Origin: Candidatus Obscuribacterales bacterium
GTDB lineage: Bacteria > Cyanobacteriota > Vampirovibrionia > Obscuribacterales > Obscuribacteraceae
NCBI GenBank assembly: GCA_019747875.1
Contig: JAIEQI010000062.1
Location: 62,001-126,000 of the forward strand
Direction of reading: 5' to 3'
Length of the DNA: 64,000 nucleotides
Positions 61,413 to 64,000 of the stretch are shown here, piece after piece. The position numbers were made by a program, and so were the translations under genes. The notes below the pieces were generated by a model. That model was given only the letters and a program-made list of their open reading frames with translations, was not told where the DNA came from and did no database searches. Positions within the stretch are counted from its first letter, which is position 1, and every line of letters begins with the position of its first letter.

Positions 61413-64000
61413 ATGAATTGGAACATCTCAGCCTGGTGCATACGCAATCCACTGCCTCCGGCAATCCTCTTCGTCTTATTGACGGTCTGGGGATTGATGG
61501 CGCTTTCACAATTGGGAATCGAAGAAGAACCAAACATAGACTTGCCCTGGGTGTCCGTTGGTGTGTCGATGAATGGCGCCGCGCCGGTTGAGATCGAAGC
61601 ACAAATTACAAGGCGCGTAGAAGACGCGGTTGCGGGTGTGGCCAACGTCAAGCACATCCGCTCTACAGTAACTACAGGTCACTCCTCAACAGATATAGAA
61701 TTCGAGCTAGGCACCAATGCGGATCGCGCCACCAATGATGTGCGTGAAGCTATAAACCAAATTCGTTCATACTTGCCCAAAGGCATTTACGAGCCTACAA
61801 TCACTCGTGAAGAAATGACCGGTGGCGGCTCAGTCACATACACTGTTTCCTCCAGCAAAAGAAGTGACGTCGAGCTGAGTTGGCTCATCGACAACCAGAT
61901 TGCAAGAACGCTTCTGGCTAATCCCAACATCGGTCACGCAAATCGTTTCGGGGGGCTAGACCGACAAATCTGTGTGGATCTTGATCCTGTCAGACTGGAA
62001 GCATTCGGTATTACGTCGGATCAAATCAATCAGCAATTACGGTCACAAAACATCAACTTGCCAGGCGGTCGCGGCGATGTCGGAATGACGGAACAGTCGA
62101 TCCGGACAATAGGCAGCATGCCTACAGTCGAAGAGCTGAGCAAGACCCGCATCCCTCTACCTGGAAACCGGTGGGTTGAATTATCGGCCCTCGGCAAAGT
62201 TTCCGACGGCGTTAATGAATTGCGCAATCAATCCTTCCTGAACGGAAAACCAATTATCGGGATGGAGATAACACGGCGAAGAGGTAAGAACATTGTCGCC
62301 GTAGAGCAGAATGCTAAACGAATACTGGCGGATGTACAAAAGAAGTATCCAGATCTGAAATTCACGCAAGTATTTAGCGATGCAGAATTCGTCCAGGAAT
62401 CCAGCTCGGCGACTTTCGAAGCCCTCGGACTTGGAGCGCTTCTTGCCGTCGTCGTCATTTATTTGTTCTTGCGAGATGCGAGGGCGGCTTTAATTGCTGC
62501 AGTCGCTATGCCACTTTCTGTGGTGCCCACATTCGCGTATATGCAATCAGCCAACTTTACTCTGAACGATATGTCATTGCTGGGACTGGCTCTGGTAATA
62601 GGCATTCTAGTAGATGACGCCATTGTTGAGATCGAGAACATTGTCCGCCATATGAACATGGGCAAGAAGCCATTTTTCGCCGCAATCGACGCAGCCGATG
62701 AGATTGGTCTTGCAGTAGTGGCAACGACGATGGCAGCAGTAGTAGTCTTTCTGCCAGTCGCCTTTATGGGAGGCATCCCGGGACAATTCTTCCGCCAGTT
62801 TGGACTGACCGTCGCAGTCGCCGTGTTTTGTTCTCTCCTGGTTGCGCGCTTAATAACTCCAGTGATGGCGGCATATTGGCTGAAGCCCCATCAAGAGAAA
62901 GAAGATAACAGCTGGCTTGCCCGGGCATATGATTCCAGCTTGAAGGTTGCGCTTAAACATCGTTTCTTGACGGTTCTAGCTGGAGTCCTCTTCTTCGCCG
63001 GCAGCCTGGTTCTTTTCAAGGCGATGCCGACGACGCTGGTATCGCGAATTGATAGAGGCAAGTCGTATGCGCGAATAGAACTTGCTCCGGGCTCGCGCCT
63101 GCAGGACACGATAGAAGTGATTCAGGCAGCAAATAAGATTCTGCTTGCCCGACCGGAAGTCGAACGAGTCTTTTCCAGCGCCGGCGAAGGTGAAGTTAAC
63201 AAAGGCAGCATCAGTATTGTTCTTAAACCGAAAGACCAGAGAAAGTTATCACAGGACGCATTTGAGGACGCAGTGCGTCCTGCACTAATGATGATCCCCG
63301 GAGCAAGGATCAGCTTCCTTGGCGGCTGGGGCAGCGGCGACGTCGCGGTACTACTCACTAGCTACGACCCAACGGCACTAGAGCGAACAGCAAAAGACCT
63401 CACAACGCAAATGAGAGCGATGCCGGGGCTCACCGATATCCAGTCCACCGCCCAGGTTCTGAAGCCAGAGATTATTGTGGAACCAGACTTTGCGCGCGCA
63501 GCCGAGCAAGGAGTCTCAGTGGAGGAAATCGCCAGAACTGCACTAGTAGCCACCATGGGCGATATTGGCATGAACATGCCGAAGTTCGATCTCAGCGATC
63601 GGCAAATACCGATTGTCGTTCGCATCGACCCAGCCTACAGACACAAGCTGTCCGTAATTAGCAACATGAAGGTTGTCGGCAACAACGGTCGACTGGTGCC
63701 ACTCAGAAGCGTAGCAAGCGTTCGATTTGACAGCGGTCTTTTTAAGATCGATCGCTATGATCGGGCCCGCCAGATTTCCATTTCAGCGAAATACAATTCT
63801 AATTCTTCTCTAGGACGAGCGCTAACTGATGTGCACAGCCTGCCAGCTTTCAAAAATCGTCCGGCATCCGTGAGCGACCACCCAACAGGTTCGGCCGAGA
63901 TTCAGGAAGACATCTTTGGCGGCTTTGGATACGCAATCATCACAGGCGTGCTACTAATTTATGCGGTTCTGGTTTTACTTTTCCGGGGCATGCTGCAACC
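61413..64000 (+). CDS. RND efflux pump, partial at window end
   Basis: 862 codons are present and the gene runs off the window, so it is incomplete only because of the cut. AcrB-type features: N-terminal helix then I-D-L-P-W-V-S-V-G-V-S, porter domain T-T-G-H-S-S-T-D-I-E, and helix 4 with the proton-relay Asp pair G-I-L-V-D-D-A-I-V-E-I-E-N. The rest covers the second helix block and second porter domain. It exports drugs, dyes or lipids with protons. Starts 15 bases after the adaptor stop. Confidence 0.9.
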   Translation, partial: MNWNISAWCIRNPLPPAILFVLLTVWGLMALSQLGIEEEPNIDLPWVSVGVSMNGAAPVEIEAQITRRVEDAVAGVANVKHIRSTVTTGHSSTDIEFELGTNADRATNDVREAINQIRSYLPKGIYEPTITREEMTGGGSVTYTVSSSKRSDVELSWLIDNQIARTLLANPNIGHANRFGGLDRQICVDLDPVRLEAFGITSDQINQQLRSQNINLPGGRGDVGMTEQSIRTIGSMPTVEELSKTRIPLPGNRWVELSALGKVSDGVNELRNQSFLNGKPIIGMEITRRRGKNIVAVEQNAKRILADVQKKYPDLKFTQVFSDAEFVQESSSATFEALGLGALLAVVVIYLFLRDARAALIAAVAMPLSVVPTFAYMQSANFTLNDMSLLGLALVIGILVDDAIVEIENIVRHMNMGKKPFFAAIDAADEIGLAVVATTMAAVVVFLPVAFMGGIPGQFFRQFGLTVAVAVFCSLLVARLITPVMAAYWLKPHQEKEDNSWLARAYDSSLKVALKHRFLTVLAGVLFFAGSLVLFKAMPTTLVSRIDRGKSYARIELAPGSRLQDTIEVIQAANKILLARPEVERVFSSAGEGEVNKGSISIVLKPKDQRKLSQDAFEDAVRPALMMIPGARISFLGGWGSGDVAVLLTSYDPTALERTAKDLTTQMRAMPGLTDIQSTAQVLKPEIIVEPDFARAAEQGVSVEEIARTALVATMGDIGMNMPKFDLSDRQIPIVVRIDPAYRHKLSVISNMKVVGNNGRLVPLRSVASVRFDSGLFKIDRYDRARQISISAKYNSNSSLGRALTDVHSLPAFKNRPASVSDHPTGSAEIQEDIFGGFGYAIITGVLLIYAVLVLLFRGMLQ

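Overview
The window looks like a chromosomal segment of a Gram-negative bacterium with roughly balanced base composition. Envelope genes support this: SecD/SecF, an RND pump with its periplasmic adaptor, secreted TPR proteins, a bacterial alpha-2-macroglobulin and a stand-alone transpeptidase. Two Hanks-type Ser/Thr kinases fused to TPR arrays, many small or secreted proteins without recognisable families, pentapeptide repeats and abundant REP-like palindromes suggest a large, environmentally versatile genome. My best guess is a non-photosynthetic relative of cyanobacteria (Melainabacteria/Obscuribacter type). This is inference from gene style only; there is no rRNA or marker phylogeny here. 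I saw no tRNA, rRNA, CRISPR array, transposase, integrase or phage gene.

Layout. 1-4.4 kb: a small membrane protein, a secreted TPR protein, a small DNFTPR-repeat protein, and a large DUF2339 membrane protein. 4.6-7.7 kb: a 1052-residue low-complexity protein with a LysM domain. 7.8-12.4 kb (minus strand): a phenylacetyl-CoA type cluster (paaK, EthD-like gene, three crotonase-fold genes including paaF- and paaG-like members). 12.6-17 kb: unknown membrane and secreted proteins, a TPR-thioredoxin protein and a His/Pro-rich secreted protein. 17-25.7 kb: an envelope block AMMECR1 - alpha-2-macroglobulin - VanW on the minus strand, divergent from a Tat-type penicillin-binding transpeptidase. 26-28.5 kb: a tandem pair of trypsin-like proteins, the first with an intact triad, the second with His and Ser replaced. 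28.5-32.9 kb: secreted unknowns, a zinc-ribbon protein, an MFS transporter. 33-38.6 kb: a 57-bp tandem repeat, two nearly identical 51-residue small genes each with the same leader, a pentapeptide-repeat membrane protein, a TadG-like protein and an FMN-dependent 2-hydroxyacid oxidase. 38.7-46.6 kb: a kinase-RDD-TPR fusion, a TauE/DUF1634/CLC cluster, a SpoIID-domain protein. 46.7-52 kb: an aminotransferase, a triple zinc-ribbon protein, queA and queG (queuosine). 52-59 kb: a kinase-TPR protein and the operon secD-secF-MshEN-like-SDR. 59-64 kb: a repeat-rich intergenic region followed by an RND efflux adaptor and pump, the pump cut by the window end.

Most novel signals: (i) the duplicated 51-residue small protein, whose copies differ almost only at synonymous positions and share a leader; (ii) the protease/pseudoprotease tandem; (iii) several REP-like families, including elements translated inside the VanW gene; (iv) structured leaders before the protease pair and the RND operon.
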